From NCBI GenBank assembly GCA_018241265.1, contig JAFEEF010000041.1:321-54981 (forward strand): 54,661 bases of DNA, given 5' to 3'. Both the position numbers and the translations under genes were made by a program. Below are positions 1 through 8,699 of the stretch, in pieces. The DNA is from Pseudomonadota bacterium. GTDB lineage: Bacteria; Pseudomonadota; Gammaproteobacteria; Burkholderiales; Burkholderiaceae_C. Each line of letters opens with the position of its first letter. Within the stretch, counting starts at the first letter, position 1. The notes under the pieces are model-generated. The model was not told where the DNA came from, did not search any database, and worked only from the letters and a program-made list of their open reading frames with translations.

Positions 1-699
1 GATCCAGGCCGGCGGCAGGTAGGCCAGCACTTCGTCATGCGCGGTCAGCTTGTCGAACGCCGCGCCGGCGCGCGCCCGGTCGATCAAGGTGGCATGCGTG
101 TGCACCACGCCCTTCGGTTGGCCCGTGGTGCCGGACGTGAAGAACATCGCCGCGGCGTCGTCCGGGCGGGTGCGTGCGACCTCGGCGTCATACCGGCCCG
201 GATCGGCCCGGTCGAGCGCGCGGCCCCGGTCGATCAGCGCATCGAGCGCCGCCAGACCGGGCGCGGCGTAGTGACGCAAGCCGCGCGGATCGTCGTACCA
301 GATGTGCGCGAGCAGCGGGCACTGCGCGCGGATCTCGAGCAGCTTGTCGACCTGCTCCTGGTCTTCGACGATGGCGAGCGCGACGTCGGCATGGCCGAGC
401 GGGAACACGAACTCGGCTGCGACGGCGTCCTGGTAGAGCGGCACGGCGATCGCACCGAGCGATTGCGCGGCAAGGAGGGCTGCATGAAGGCGTGGCCGGT
501 TCTCGCCGACCACGACGAGGTGCTGGCCGCGCGCAAGGCCGGCATCGGCCAAGCCCCTTGCAAGCGCCCGCACGAGTTCGGCCAGTGCCTGCCAGTCCAG
601 CGTCTGCCAGATGCCGTAGGCCTTCTCGCGCAGCGCCGGTGCGGCCGGCCGTGCCGCGGCATGGGCCAGCATCAGGCGCGGAAAGGTGGTCGACGGCAT
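1..699 (-). CDS. AMP-dependent synthetase/acyl-CoA ligase, 5' part (partial)
   Basis: This is the N-terminal 233 residues of an AMP-forming CoA ligase; the gene runs off the left edge. The family activates a carboxylate with ATP to an acyl-adenylate and passes it to CoA. The signature P-loop TSGTTGQPKGVVHTH is visible near residues 186-200, followed by a small residue-rich stretch typical of the adenylate-forming fold. The start ATG (697-699) gives a protein beginning MPSTTFPRLML, and the reading frame is uninterrupted to the edge. It is divergent from the Crp/Fnr gene with an 86-bp gap. In Burkholderiales such ligases often sit beside branched-chain-type ABC transporter genes, which would lie outside this window. 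Substrate cannot be read from the fragment. The family call is firm; the specificity is unknown. Confidence 0.9.
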   Translation of the reverse strand, partial: MPSTTFPRLMLAHAAARPAAPALREKAYGIWQTLDWQALAELVRALARGLADAGLARGQHLVVVGENRPRLHAALLAAQSLGAIAVPLYQDAVAAEFVFPLGHADVALAIVEDQEQVDKLLEIRAQCPLLAHIWYDDPRGLRHYAAPGLAALDALIDRGRALDRADPGRYDAEVARTRPDDAAAMFFTSGTTGQPKGVVHTHATLIDRARAGAAFDKLTAHDEVLAYLPPAWI

Positions 700-723
700 T
701 TCGGCCGGACTGTAAGAAGAAGT

Positions 724-753
724 TTGACGCCCGGTTGTCGTTCCAAAGACAAT
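724..753 (+). promoter_or_regulatory. Candidate promoter with overlapping inverted repeat upstream of the Crp/Fnr gene
   Basis: TTGACG (724-729) and GACAAT (748-753) are separated by 18 bp, an acceptable sigma-70 layout ahead of the gene at 786. A perfect inverted repeat TTGTC-N8-GACAA (735-752) covers the spacer and the -10 box, so a dimeric regulator bound there would block this promoter. Its dyad size fits a Crp/Fnr-type dimer and suggests autorepression, but the half-site is not the classical CRP or FNR one. Seen by eye only. Confidence 0.35.
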
Positions 754-785
754 CCTAGGGACACTACCCCCCGGTATTTCCCTCG

Positions 786-1529
786 ATGAGCGTTGCCGCC
801 GCGACCGCATCGGCCCATCCGTCCGCGCCACCGCTCTACCTGCGTGCGCGGCCGCCGACGCCCGACGAGCTCGGCGGCATCTCCTGGCTGCCGGCGCTCG
901 ATGCCGAAGAGCGCGATGCCGTCATGCGCGACCTCAAGGTCGCGAGCGTGGGCACCGGCGAACTGCTGTGCCGCGTCGGCAAGCCGGTGACCTACTGGTT
1001 CGGCGTCATCGACGGCCTCTTGAAGATGAGCAACGACAGCGCGCTCGGCATGCCGATCACCTTCACCGGCATGCCGCCCGGCGGCTGGTTCGGCGAAGGC
1101 ACGGTGCTGAAGCGCGAGGTCTACCGCTACAACATCCAGGCGCTGCGCAAGAGCGTGGTGGCGGGGCTGTCGGTCGCGACCTTCCATTGGCTGATCGATC
1201 GCAGCCTGCCGTTCAACCGCTTCATCACGCAGCAGCTCAACGAGCGCCTCGGCCAGTTCATTGCGGCGCGCGAGATCGACCGCATGACCGATCCCGATGC
1301 GCGCGTCGCGCGCAGCCTCGCGTCGCTCTTCCATCCGGTGCTCTATCCCGGCGTCGGCAGCCTGCTTCGCATCACGCAGCAGGAGCTCGGCTATCTCGTC
1401 GGGCTGTCGAGGCAGCGCGTCAACCAGGCGCTGGCGGCGTTGCAGCAGGCCGGGCTGATCCGCATCGAATACGGCGGCCTGCGCGTGCTCGACCTCGACG
1501 GCTTGCGCCGTCATGCGCCGCAGCGCTAG
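786..1529 (+). CDS. Crp/Fnr family transcriptional regulator
   Basis: This 247-residue protein has an N-terminal cyclic-nucleotide-binding-like beta-barrel (about residues 40-150), a dimer helix and a C-terminal winged helix-turn-helix (about 190-240). The recognition region reads LRITQQELGYLVGLSRQRVN and is followed by a wing-like segment. The barrel lacks the Arg-Ser pair that binds cAMP phosphate in CRP, and only one cysteine is visible (in ELLCRVG), so an FNR iron-sulfur cluster is unlikely. The effector is therefore unknown. The gene is divergent from the acyl-CoA ligase and converges on the 5'-nucleotidase with a 2-bp gap. The ATG at 786 has no strong ribosome-binding site. Confidence 0.9.
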   Translation: MSVAAATASAHPSAPPLYLRARPPTPDELGGISWLPALDAEERDAVMRDLKVASVGTGELLCRVGKPVTYWFGVIDGLLKMSNDSALGMPITFTGMPPGGWFGEGTVLKREVYRYNIQALRKSVVAGLSVATFHWLIDRSLPFNRFITQQLNERLGQFIAAREIDRMTDPDARVARSLASLFHPVLYPGVGSLLRITQQELGYLVGLSRQRVNQALAALQQAGLIRIEYGGLRVLDLDGLRRHAPQR

Positions 1530-1531
1530 GA

Positions 1532-2431
1532 CTAGGTGACGTTGCGGATGCCGGCCGCGACGTGGCCTGCGGGCACATGCGGCACGGCGTTCTCGATGTG
1601 GCCGGTCTGGTCGTCGAAGAAGAAGTCGGGCTCGAACTCGCGCAGGAACTCGCCCTTCGGCAAGCCGCCGAGGAACATCGCCTCGTCGACCTCGATGTTC
1701 CAGTTCATCAGGGTGCGGATCGCCCGCTCGTGCGCCGGCGCGCTGCGCGCGGTGACGAGCGCGGTGCGGATGCGCATGCCGTGCGACGGCTCGTGCTGCA
1801 GCCGGTGCAGCGCGAGCAGCAGCGGCTGGAACGGCCCGGCGGCCAGCGGCGTGTCCCAGTGGTCGCGCTCGTGCGCCTGGAAGGCGTCGAGCCCGCCGGA
1901 CTGGAACACGCGCTCGGCCTCGTCGGAGAACAGCACCGCGTCGCCGTCGAAGGCGATGCGCACCTGGTCCGGGTGCGCGTCCGATGCGCGCGCCGACTGC
2001 GGGAAGACGCGCGCCGCCGGCACGCCGGCCTCGAGCGCCGAGCGCACGTCGGCTTCGTTGGTCGACAGGAAGAGATTGGCGTTGAGCGGACGCAGGTAGC
2101 GCCACGGCGGCTGGCCGCGCGTGAACACGCCGCGCTGCACCGGCAGGCCATAGTGCTGCGCCGAACGGAACACGCGCATGCCCGACACCGGATCGTTGCG
2201 CGACAGGATCACGACTTCGACGCGCGGCGTGCCGCCGGCGTTGAACGCGAGCAGCTTGTTGACGAGCGAGAACGCGACGCCGGGCTTGGCCTCGTGCTGC
2301 AGCCGGTCGAGCTGCAGCTGCATGTAGGCGCGGTCGTCGGCGGCTTCGAAGACGCGGTTCTCCTCCTCGAAGTCGAACAGCGCGCGCGACGAGATCGCGA
2401 CGACGAGCTGGCCTTGGAGGGAGGCGGGCAT
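1532..2431 (-). CDS. 5'-nucleotidase, cytosolic type-I family
   Basis: This protein of about 299 residues matches the bacterial relatives of cytosolic 5'-nucleotidase I, which hydrolyse nucleoside 5'-monophosphates. Recognisable segments are LVVAISSRALFDFEEENRVF near the start, VAFSLVNKLLAFN, the FDGDAVLFSDEAERVF block, and DFFFDDQTGHIENA near the C-terminus; the Asp-rich segments fit a HAD-like phosphatase core. A start at 2431 gives MPASLQGQ; an in-frame ATG at 2443 would add four residues, and neither has a good ribosome-binding site. The Lon-like ATPase gene ends 98 bp upstream on the same strand, so co-transcription is possible. A longer reading frame continues upstream but is antisense-type GC-driven frame, not protein. 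Confidence 0.85.
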   Translation of the reverse strand: MPASLQGQLVVAISSRALFDFEEENRVFEAADDRAYMQLQLDRLQHEAKPGVAFSLVNKLLAFNAGGTPRVEVVILSRNDPVSGMRVFRSAQHYGLPVQRGVFTRGQPPWRYLRPLNANLFLSTNEADVRSALEAGVPAARVFPQSARASDAHPDQVRIAFDGDAVLFSDEAERVFQSGGLDAFQAHERDHWDTPLAAGPFQPLLLALHRLQHEPSHGMRIRTALVTARSAPAHERAIRTLMNWNIEVDEAMFLGGLPKGEFLREFEPDFFFDDQTGHIENAVPHVPAGHVAAGIRNVT

Positions 2432-2529
2432 GCGCGGGATCATACGAGCCGCGACAGGCGACACTGCTTGCGGCCGTCGACAGCACGCTGGTGCGACGTC
2501 GGCCCGGCAACTGCCGAGGCCGTCGGACC

Positions 2530-3525
2530 CTACTGCACGAACCCGATCGAACTCCGCCGCCCGCGTTGCTCCGGCAGGTCGCGCACGTCGACCCGCCCGC
2601 GCCGATCCAGCTTGGCGTTGCCGAAGCCCGTCATCCAGGCGCGCCGCATCTCGCGCGGCGCCAACTCGCTCATCGCGTCGAGCACGTCGCTGCCGGGCTC
2701 GGGATCGAAGCGCGCGCCCCAGTCGTGCTCGGCGCGGATCGATCGGTACAGCTTGGTCGCGATGCGGCGCGCGGCGTCTCGGTCCGGCGCCTGCACCTCG
2801 TAGACGTTCATGCGGTTCAGGATGGGCTCGGGGATGGCGCGCTCGTCGTTCGCGGTCGCGACCCAGATCACCTGGCTGGCATCGATCGGCACCTCGGCGA
2901 ACTCGTCGATGAAGCTCTCGGCGGTGTCGTGCTCGAGCAGGCTGTAGAGCGCGCCGAGCGGATCGTAGGCATGCTCGCCGCCGGCCTTGTCGATCTCGTC
3001 GACGACGATCACCGGATTGGCGTACTGGCCGTCGACCAGCGTCTCGAAGACCTTGCCCGGGCGCGCGCCCTTCCACTGGCTGGACGCGCCGGACAGCACC
3101 CAGCCGGCGGTCAGCGAGCTCATCGACACGAAGCCCATGCCGGTGCCGAGCAACTGCGCCAGCACGCGTGCGAAGTGCGTCTTGCCGACCCCCGGCGGCC
3201 CGAGCAGCAGGAGCGGCGTGATCTCGAGCGCATCGCGGCTGTCTTCGCAGAGCGCGAGCTGGCGGCGCACGTCGTCGAGCACGTCGCCGAAGTTCGGCAG
3301 GTCGTCGTACAGATGCTCCATCACCGGCACGCCGGACGGCTTGACCTGGAAGCGCTCGGGTCCCTTCTCGAGCATGCGCTCGTAGGTCGAGCGCAGCGAT
3401 TCATGGTCCTTGGGCGGCAGCTTGTCGAGCTTGCGGCCGACGTCGTCGACGCGGTAGACGTGGCGCATTCGGGCGATCGGGATCCCGCGCGGGGCGATGG
3501 CGACCAGATCGTTGGATGCGCTCAT
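2530..3525 (-). CDS. AAA+ ATPase related to the Lon ATPase module, without a protease domain
   Basis: This 331-residue single-module AAA+ ATPase has a Walker A at GPPGVGKTHF, a Walker B at VIVVDEIDK and a sensor-1 segment IWVATANDE followed by EPILNRM, in the Lon-like arrangement. It lacks the long Lon N-terminal domain and the Ser-Lys protease domain, so it probably remodels or unfolds a partner rather than cutting it. The ATG at 3525 is preceded by GGAG seven bases away, which settles the start against a longer frame. It lies between gspF (176-bp gap) and the 5'-nucleotidase on the same strand. Its biological partner is not evident, and I do not assign a gene name. Confidence 0.85.
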   Translation of the reverse strand: MSASNDLVAIAPRGIPIARMRHVYRVDDVGRKLDKLPPKDHESLRSTYERMLEKGPERFQVKPSGVPVMEHLYDDLPNFGDVLDDVRRQLALCEDSRDALEITPLLLLGPPGVGKTHFARVLAQLLGTGMGFVSMSSLTAGWVLSGASSQWKGARPGKVFETLVDGQYANPVIVVDEIDKAGGEHAYDPLGALYSLLEHDTAESFIDEFAEVPIDASQVIWVATANDERAIPEPILNRMNVYEVQAPDRDAARRIATKLYRSIRAEHDWGARFDPEPGSDVLDAMSELAPREMRRAWMTGFGNAKLDRRGRVDVRDLPEQRGRRSSIGFVQ

Positions 3526-3701
3526 GCAGGATCTCCGTAGGCGGCCGTCGGACAGCGACGGTTCCATTCAAGCAGGCTACCGCAGCATGCATGCCCTGAA
3601 CAGACATCGGAACAAGGGGCATTCCGGATGCCTGGCGATGCCGGCGTGAACGACCGCACGCTGCGCGACATGCACGGGGCATGCCAGGCGTGCGCGCAGG
3701 C

Positions 3702-4916
3702 CTACTTCACGAAGGTGTTGAGCTGGATGATCGGCAACAGCACGGCGAGCACGATCAGCATCACGACGCCGCCCATCGCGACGATGAGCAGCGGCTCGAG
3801 GATCGTTGCGAGCTGCAGCGAACGGCGCTGCACTTCGGTGCCGAGCTGGCGCGCGGCGCGCTCCAGCATCAGCGGCAGCTGGCCGGTCTGCTCGCCGAGG
3901 CGCGCGAACATGGCCAGCAGCCCGGGGAAGCGCTTCTTGCCGGCGAGCGCGGAGGCGAGCGGCGCGCCTTCGCGTACCTGCACCAGCGCGTCCATCGCAT
4001 CGGCGCGCATCGAACGATTGGAGAGCGTCTCGGCCGCCGCCTGCAGCGCCTTCAGGATGGGCACGCCGGCGCCGGCGAGCATCGCCAGCGTGCCGGCGAA
4101 GCGCGCCGCGTTGTAGCCGCGCGAAAGCCGGCCGACCAGCGGCAGCCTGAGCCAGCCGGCATCGAAGGTCTGGCGGAACAGTTCGTTGCGCAGCAGCACC
4201 GCCAGCAGCACGCTGCCGGCGACGAGCAGCAGCACGACGAGCCAGCCCCATTGCCGCACGAAGCCGCTGATCGCGAGCATCACGACCGTCAAGGTCGGCA
4301 GCGCATGCTTGGAGCTCGTGAACACCGACGCGACCTGAGGGACGACGTAAGTGACGAGGAAGGTGACGATGATGATCGCGATCACCGAGACGATCATCGG
4401 GTAGAGCGTCGCGCCGATCAGCTTGGCACGCAGCTCCTGGCGGCCTTCGAGATCGTCGGCGAGGCGCTCGAGCACCGCGCCGAGCGCGCCGCTCTGCTCG
4501 CCCGCGGCGACGACGCCGCGGTAGACCTCGTCGAACTCGCGCGACGCGCCGGCCAGCGCGCGCGCGAACGGCGCGCCGCCGTTGACCTCGCTGCGCAGGT
4601 GCGCGACGAGCTCGCGCTGGCGGCGGTCTTCGGTCTCGTCGCCGAGCGCGGTCAGCGCGCGTTCGAGCGGCAGTCCCGAGCTGACGAGGCCGGCGAGCTG
4701 CCGCGTCCAGACCGCGAGGCTGGTGTTCGTGAAGACCTTGCGGCCGAGCTTGAGGCCGGGCGTGTCGGTGCCGGCCGAGGCCACCGGCGCGACCGCCAGC
4801 GGCACCAGCGACTGGGCGCGCAACTGGGCGCGCGCGGCGCGCGCGTTCTCGGCGTCGAGCACGCCGGTGGTCGACTTGCCGCCGGCATCGAGCGCCTCGA
4901 ATCGATACGCGGGCAT
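3702..4916 (-). CDS. gspF: Type II secretion system inner-membrane protein GspF
   Basis: This 404-residue polytopic inner-membrane platform protein of the type II secretion system couples the GspE ATPase to pseudopilus assembly. It opens with the usual MPAYRFEALDAGGK and contains two tandem T2SF helical domains (about residues 65-190 and 270-390). Membrane segments lie around MIVSVIAIIIVTFLVTYVV, LVVLLLVAGSVLLAVLL and LLIVAMGGVVMLIVLAVLL. The TGQL pattern conserved near the end of the second domain is present. It is the last gene of the gspG-to-gspF operon, starting 7 bp after gspE. Downstream there are 176 bp without a recognisable terminator or gene before the AAA+ ATPase. Confidence 0.97.
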   Translation of the reverse strand: MPAYRFEALDAGGKSTTGVLDAENARAARAQLRAQSLVPLAVAPVASAGTDTPGLKLGRKVFTNTSLAVWTRQLAGLVSSGLPLERALTALGDETEDRRQRELVAHLRSEVNGGAPFARALAGASREFDEVYRGVVAAGEQSGALGAVLERLADDLEGRQELRAKLIGATLYPMIVSVIAIIIVTFLVTYVVPQVASVFTSSKHALPTLTVVMLAISGFVRQWGWLVVLLLVAGSVLLAVLLRNELFRQTFDAGWLRLPLVGRLSRGYNAARFAGTLAMLAGAGVPILKALQAAAETLSNRSMRADAMDALVQVREGAPLASALAGKKRFPGLLAMFARLGEQTGQLPLMLERAARQLGTEVQRRSLQLATILEPLLIVAMGGVVMLIVLAVLLPIIQLNTFVK

Positions 4917-4923
4917 GCTGCGG

Positions 4924-6345
4924 CTACTCTCGCGTCACGCGCAGGACTTCTTCGAGCGACGTGATGCCTTCGGCGACGAGCCGCTCGCCGTCCTCGCGCA
5001 TCGTCGTCAGGCCGGCGCGGGCTGCCGATGCGGCGACCTCGGCCTCGGCGGCGCGGTTGTGGATCAGCGAACGCTGCTCGTCGTCGACCGTCATCAGCTC
5101 GTAGACGCCGGTGCGTCCCTTGTAGCCGGTGTGGCCGCAGGCCGGGCAGCCGACCGGGTGCCAGCGACCTTCGTCGTCGACCTTGCGGCAGGTCGGGCAG
5201 AGCTTGCGCACGAGACGCTGCGCCAGCACGCCGATCAGGGTCGACGACAGCAGGAAGGGCTCGACGCCCATGTCGATCATCCGCGTCACCGTGCTCGGCG
5301 CATCGTTGGTGTGCACCGTCGCGAGCACGAGGTGGCCGGTCAGCGACGCCTGGATCGCGATCTGCGCGGTCTCGTAGTCGCGGATCTCGCCGATCATGAT
5401 GACGTCCGGATCCTGGCGCAGGATCGCGCGCAGCGCCTTCGCGAACGTCAGCTCGATGCGCGGGTTGACCTGCGTCTGGCCGATGCCGGCGAGCTCGTAT
5501 TCGACCGGATCCTCGACCGTCAGCACGTTGGTGCCCGAGGTGTCGATGCGGCCGAGCGACGCGTACAAGGTCGTCGTCTTGCCGGAGCCGGTCGGCCCGG
5601 TGACGAGCACGATGCCGTGCGGCTGGTGCACCAGCTTGTCGAACTTGGCGAGCACGTCGCCGCTCATGCCGAGGCCTTCGAGCGTGAACTTCGATTCGGC
5701 CTTGTCGAGCAGACGCAGCACCGCGCGCTCGCCGTGCGCCGACGGCAGGGTCGACACGCGCACGTCGACCGCGCGGCCGCCGATGCGCAGCGAGATGCGG
5801 CCGTCCTGCGGCAGGCGGCGTTCGGCGATGTCGAGCTCGGCCATGATCTTCAGGCGCGAGATCAGCGCCGCATGCAGCGCCTTGTTGGGCTGCACCACTT
5901 CGCGGAGGGTGCCGTCGACGCGGAAGCGCACCGAGCTCGAGCGCTCGTACGGCTCGATGTGGATGTCGGACGCGCCGTCCTTCGCCGCCTGCGTCAGCAG
6001 CGCATTGAGCATGCGGATGATCGGCGCGTCGTTGCTCGCTTCGAGCAAGTCCTCGATCGCCGGCAGCTCCTGCATCATGCGCGACAGGTCGACCGCGCTT
6101 TCGACCTCGCCGATCACCGTGGCCGCGCTCGATTCGCCGCCGGCGTAGGCGACCGCGATGCGGTTGGCGAGCGATGCGGCGGCTTCGCGCTCCAGCGCAT
6201 CGACTTCATAGAGCCGCATCACTTCGGACAGCGCGGTCAGCGGCACCGTCTCGGGCGCCCACAGCACGAGGCGCTCGCCGTCGTCCTCGAGCAGCAGCGT
6301 GTTGGCCTTCGCGTAGGCATACGGCAGCGGATGGCGGGCGCCCAC
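4924..6345 (-). CDS. gspE: Type II secretion system ATPase GspE
   Basis: This 473-residue cytoplasmic hexameric ATPase powers the pseudopilus. It has a short N1E-like domain, Walker A GPTGSGKTTT near residue 251, an Asp box, a Walker B region around PDVIMIGEIRD, and a His box at HTNDAPSTVTRM. A tetracysteine zinc site (CPTC near 383 and CPAC near 399) is intact, as in most GspE proteins. The start is GTG at 6345, strongly supported by AGGAG six bases upstream, which lies in the short gap after gspD. GspE should dock through its N-terminus on GspL. Confidence 0.97.
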   Translation of the reverse strand: MGARHPLPYAYAKANTLLLEDDGERLVLWAPETVPLTALSEVMRLYEVDALEREAAASLANRIAVAYAGGESSAATVIGEVESAVDLSRMMQELPAIEDLLEASNDAPIIRMLNALLTQAAKDGASDIHIEPYERSSSVRFRVDGTLREVVQPNKALHAALISRLKIMAELDIAERRLPQDGRISLRIGGRAVDVRVSTLPSAHGERAVLRLLDKAESKFTLEGLGMSGDVLAKFDKLVHQPHGIVLVTGPTGSGKTTTLYASLGRIDTSGTNVLTVEDPVEYELAGIGQTQVNPRIELTFAKALRAILRQDPDVIMIGEIRDYETAQIAIQASLTGHLVLATVHTNDAPSTVTRMIDMGVEPFLLSSTLIGVLAQRLVRKLCPTCRKVDDEGRWHPVGCPACGHTGYKGRTGVYELMTVDDEQRSLIHNRAAEAEVAASAARAGLTTMREDGERLVAEGITSLEEVLRVTRE

Positions 6346-6357
6346 GGTCGGCTCCTT

Positions 6358-8697
6358 TCAGCGCGGCGCCGACGCCGGGTCGGACAGCGGCGGCGCCGAC
6401 GCCGGGTCGGACGGCACCATCATCGGCGACGGCGGCGTCATGTCGCCGAGCGGCCGCGGCACGTCGTTCGGACCCTTGGCGCTCTCGGGCCGGATCGGCG
6501 GCAGGGTCGGCGAGCCGTTGATGCCGATGACCGAGTTCTGCGGCGGCTGGGCGTTCTGCTGCTCGCCGCGGATGTAGTCGTAGCGGTCGAGCGAGACCCG
6601 GCTGGTGTCGGCCGCGTCGCGCATCACGATCGGGCGCAGGAACACCATCAGGTTGGTCTTCTTGCGCACCCGGCTGTCGCTGCGGAACAGCGCGCCGAGG
6701 TAGGGGATGTCGCCGAGCAGCGGCACCTTGGCGTGGTTGTCGGTGTAGTTGTCCTCGATCAGTCCGCCGAGCACGATGATCTGGCCGTCGTCGACGGTCA
6801 CCGTCGATTCGATCGAGCGCTTGTTGGTCGTCGGGCCGGCGTTGGCGGTGCCGACCGCGGCGGTCGCGGCGACCGACGACGACTCCTGGTAGACGATCAT
6901 CCGGATCGTGCCGTTCGCGCCGATCTGCGGCTTGATGCGCAAGGTCGTGCCGACGTCCTGGCGTTCGATCGTCTGGAACGGACTCGAGGTTCCGATCGTC
7001 GACGTCGTGTACTGGCCGGTCACGAACGGCACGTTCTGGCCGACGACGATCTTGGCCTCTTCGTTGTCCAGCGTGACGAGGTTGGGCGTCGACAGGATGT
7101 TGGTGCCGGCGACCGACTGCAACGCCTGCGCCAGGAGGCCGAGCGTGTAGTGGGTGCCGAACTTCGTCGCCAGGCCGATGTTGAGGCCGTTGCTCGGCAG
7201 CGTGGCGGTCGCGAGCGCGGTCGAGCCGGCGAGCGCGAGCTGCGTCGCGCCGAGGATGTTGTCGGTGCCGGTGCCGAAGTTGGTGCCGAGGCCGATGATG
7301 TTGCGGTCGCCCGAGTTGCCGATGATGCTCTGCCACTGGATGCCGAGCTCGCCGGTCTTGTCGGCATCGACCTCGACGATCATCGATTCGATGTAGACCT
7401 GCGCGCGCCGCGTGTCGAGCCGGTCGATCACGGCGCGCAGCTGGCGGTAGACCGGTTCCGGCGCGGTGATGATCAGCGAGTTGGTGGCGGGATCGGCCTG
7501 GATGAAGCCGCCGGTCGACGGGCTGGCCGCCTGCGCGACCGGCGTCGTGCTTTGCGCCGACGCCGTCGAGCCGGTCGACGATGAGCTGCCGGTCGACGAG
7601 ATCGGCGACTGCGGTGTCGATGTCTGCGCCGGCGGCGTGTAGGTGCTGTTGCCGCCGCCCCCGGCGGCGGCGCCTTGGCCGCCGCCCTGTCCGCTGCCGC
7701 CGGGCTGGTAGGCGGCGCGCAGCACCGTCGCCAGCTTGGCCGCGTCGGCATTCTTCAGGTAGACGACCCAGATGTTGCCGGACCCGCCCGCGCCGGCGGC
7801 CGGCTGGTCGAGCTTGGCGACGAGCGCGCGGATGCTCGCCATGCGCGCCGGCGTCGAGGCGCGAACGATCAGCGAATTGCTGCGCTGCTCGACCATCACC
7901 GTCGAGGCCTGGTTGCCGACCGCGCCGGGCACCGGCGCCGGCGTCGCGCTGCCGCCGTCGGCCAGGCGCTGGACCAGCGGCTGCAGGTCGGCCGCGGCCG
8001 CATGCTGCAGCGGGATCACCTCGATGTCGCCGGAGGCCGGCACGTCCATCGCCGCAATGATCTTCGCGATGCGCGCGAGGTTGTCCGCGTAGTCGGTGAT
8101 GACGAGGCTGTTGCTGCTCGGGTTGGCGTTGATCGTGTTGTTCGGGCTGATCAGCGGCCGCAACACCGGCACGAGGTTGTTGGCGTTCTCGTTGCTGAGG
8201 CGGAAGACCTGCGTGATGATCTGGTCGCCGCGGCGCCCCACCTCCCCGATCGAGACCGTGCCGGTCTGCAGCTTCGCGTCGGCTTCCGGCACGATCTTGT
8301 AGAGGCCGCCGACCTCGACCACCGTGAACCCGAGCCCGCGCAGTGCCGCGAGGAAGTTGAGGTAGGCATCGCGCGGCGCGAGCGGCTGCTCGCTGTACAG
8401 CGTGATCGTGCCCTTGACGCGCGGGTCGACGATGAACGGCTGCTTCAAGATCGCCGACATGGCGCGGGCCACGCCTTCGATGTCGGCGTTGACGAAGTTC
8501 AAGGTCACCGGCTGGCCGCGGAACTTGGACGACGCCGGGGCGGTGGCATCCTGGGCGAATACCGGCGGCACCGGCAGCAGCGCCAGGCTGAGCGCGCCGG
8601 CCAGCAGGCGCCGCGCGAGCCGCTGGCGGCGGACCCGCGCCGCACCGTGGGAGACGCCGGCGCGGAGGGGGCCGGGCGTGGGGCCGTTGGACTTCAT
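6358..8697 (-). CDS. gspD: Type II secretion system secretin GspD
   Basis: This 779-residue outer-membrane secretin has a signal peptide with a long basic start (cleavage expected after PPVFA). An N0 domain begins at FRGQPVTLNFVNADIEGVAR, followed by N1-N3 repeats and a C-terminal secretin core containing VPLLGDIPYLGALF near residue 655. A glycine/serine/threonine-rich linker of about 65 residues (about 331-396, DNA 7510-7705) interrupts the N3 region, a common place for low-complexity insertions. The C-terminus after the core is proline-rich and ends with a duplicated SDPASAP motif encoded by a perfect DNA repeat. The ATG is at 8697, directly after the gspN stop. Confidence 0.97.
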   Translation of the reverse strand: MKSNGPTPGPLRAGVSHGAARVRRQRLARRLLAGALSLALLPVPPVFAQDATAPASSKFRGQPVTLNFVNADIEGVARAMSAILKQPFIVDPRVKGTITLYSEQPLAPRDAYLNFLAALRGLGFTVVEVGGLYKIVPEADAKLQTGTVSIGEVGRRGDQIITQVFRLSNENANNLVPVLRPLISPNNTINANPSSNSLVITDYADNLARIAKIIAAMDVPASGDIEVIPLQHAAAADLQPLVQRLADGGSATPAPVPGAVGNQASTVMVEQRSNSLIVRASTPARMASIRALVAKLDQPAAGAGGSGNIWVVYLKNADAAKLATVLRAAYQPGGSGQGGGQGAAAGGGGNSTYTPPAQTSTPQSPISSTGSSSSTGSTASAQSTTPVAQAASPSTGGFIQADPATNSLIITAPEPVYRQLRAVIDRLDTRRAQVYIESMIVEVDADKTGELGIQWQSIIGNSGDRNIIGLGTNFGTGTDNILGATQLALAGSTALATATLPSNGLNIGLATKFGTHYTLGLLAQALQSVAGTNILSTPNLVTLDNEEAKIVVGQNVPFVTGQYTTSTIGTSSPFQTIERQDVGTTLRIKPQIGANGTIRMIVYQESSSVAATAAVGTANAGPTTNKRSIESTVTVDDGQIIVLGGLIEDNYTDNHAKVPLLGDIPYLGALFRSDSRVRKKTNLMVFLRPIVMRDAADTSRVSLDRYDYIRGEQQNAQPPQNSVIGINGSPTLPPIRPESAKGPNDVPRPLGDMTPPSPMMVPSDPASAPPLSDPASAPR
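6364..6412 (-). repeat. Perfect 22-bp tandem duplication inside the gspD 3' end
   Basis: Two identical 22-bp copies, 6364-6385 and 6391-6412, start 27 bp apart (9 codons). They encode the twice-repeated SDPASAP tail of GspD just before the stop codon. In-frame slippage between the copies would change only tail length. Confidence 0.9.
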
Positions 8698-8699
8698 GC

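Noticed and set aside
3545-3561. CCGTCG-N5-CGACGG inverted repeat between gspF and the AAA+ ATPase as a terminator
   Set aside because: Short stem and no T-run in either direction.
4582-7584. A 1000-codon open frame on the plus strand opposite gspF, gspE and gspD
   Set aside because: It is an antisense frame kept open by high GC; its product is Arg/Ala/Asp-rich with no recognisable domain, while the minus-strand genes have full family motifs.
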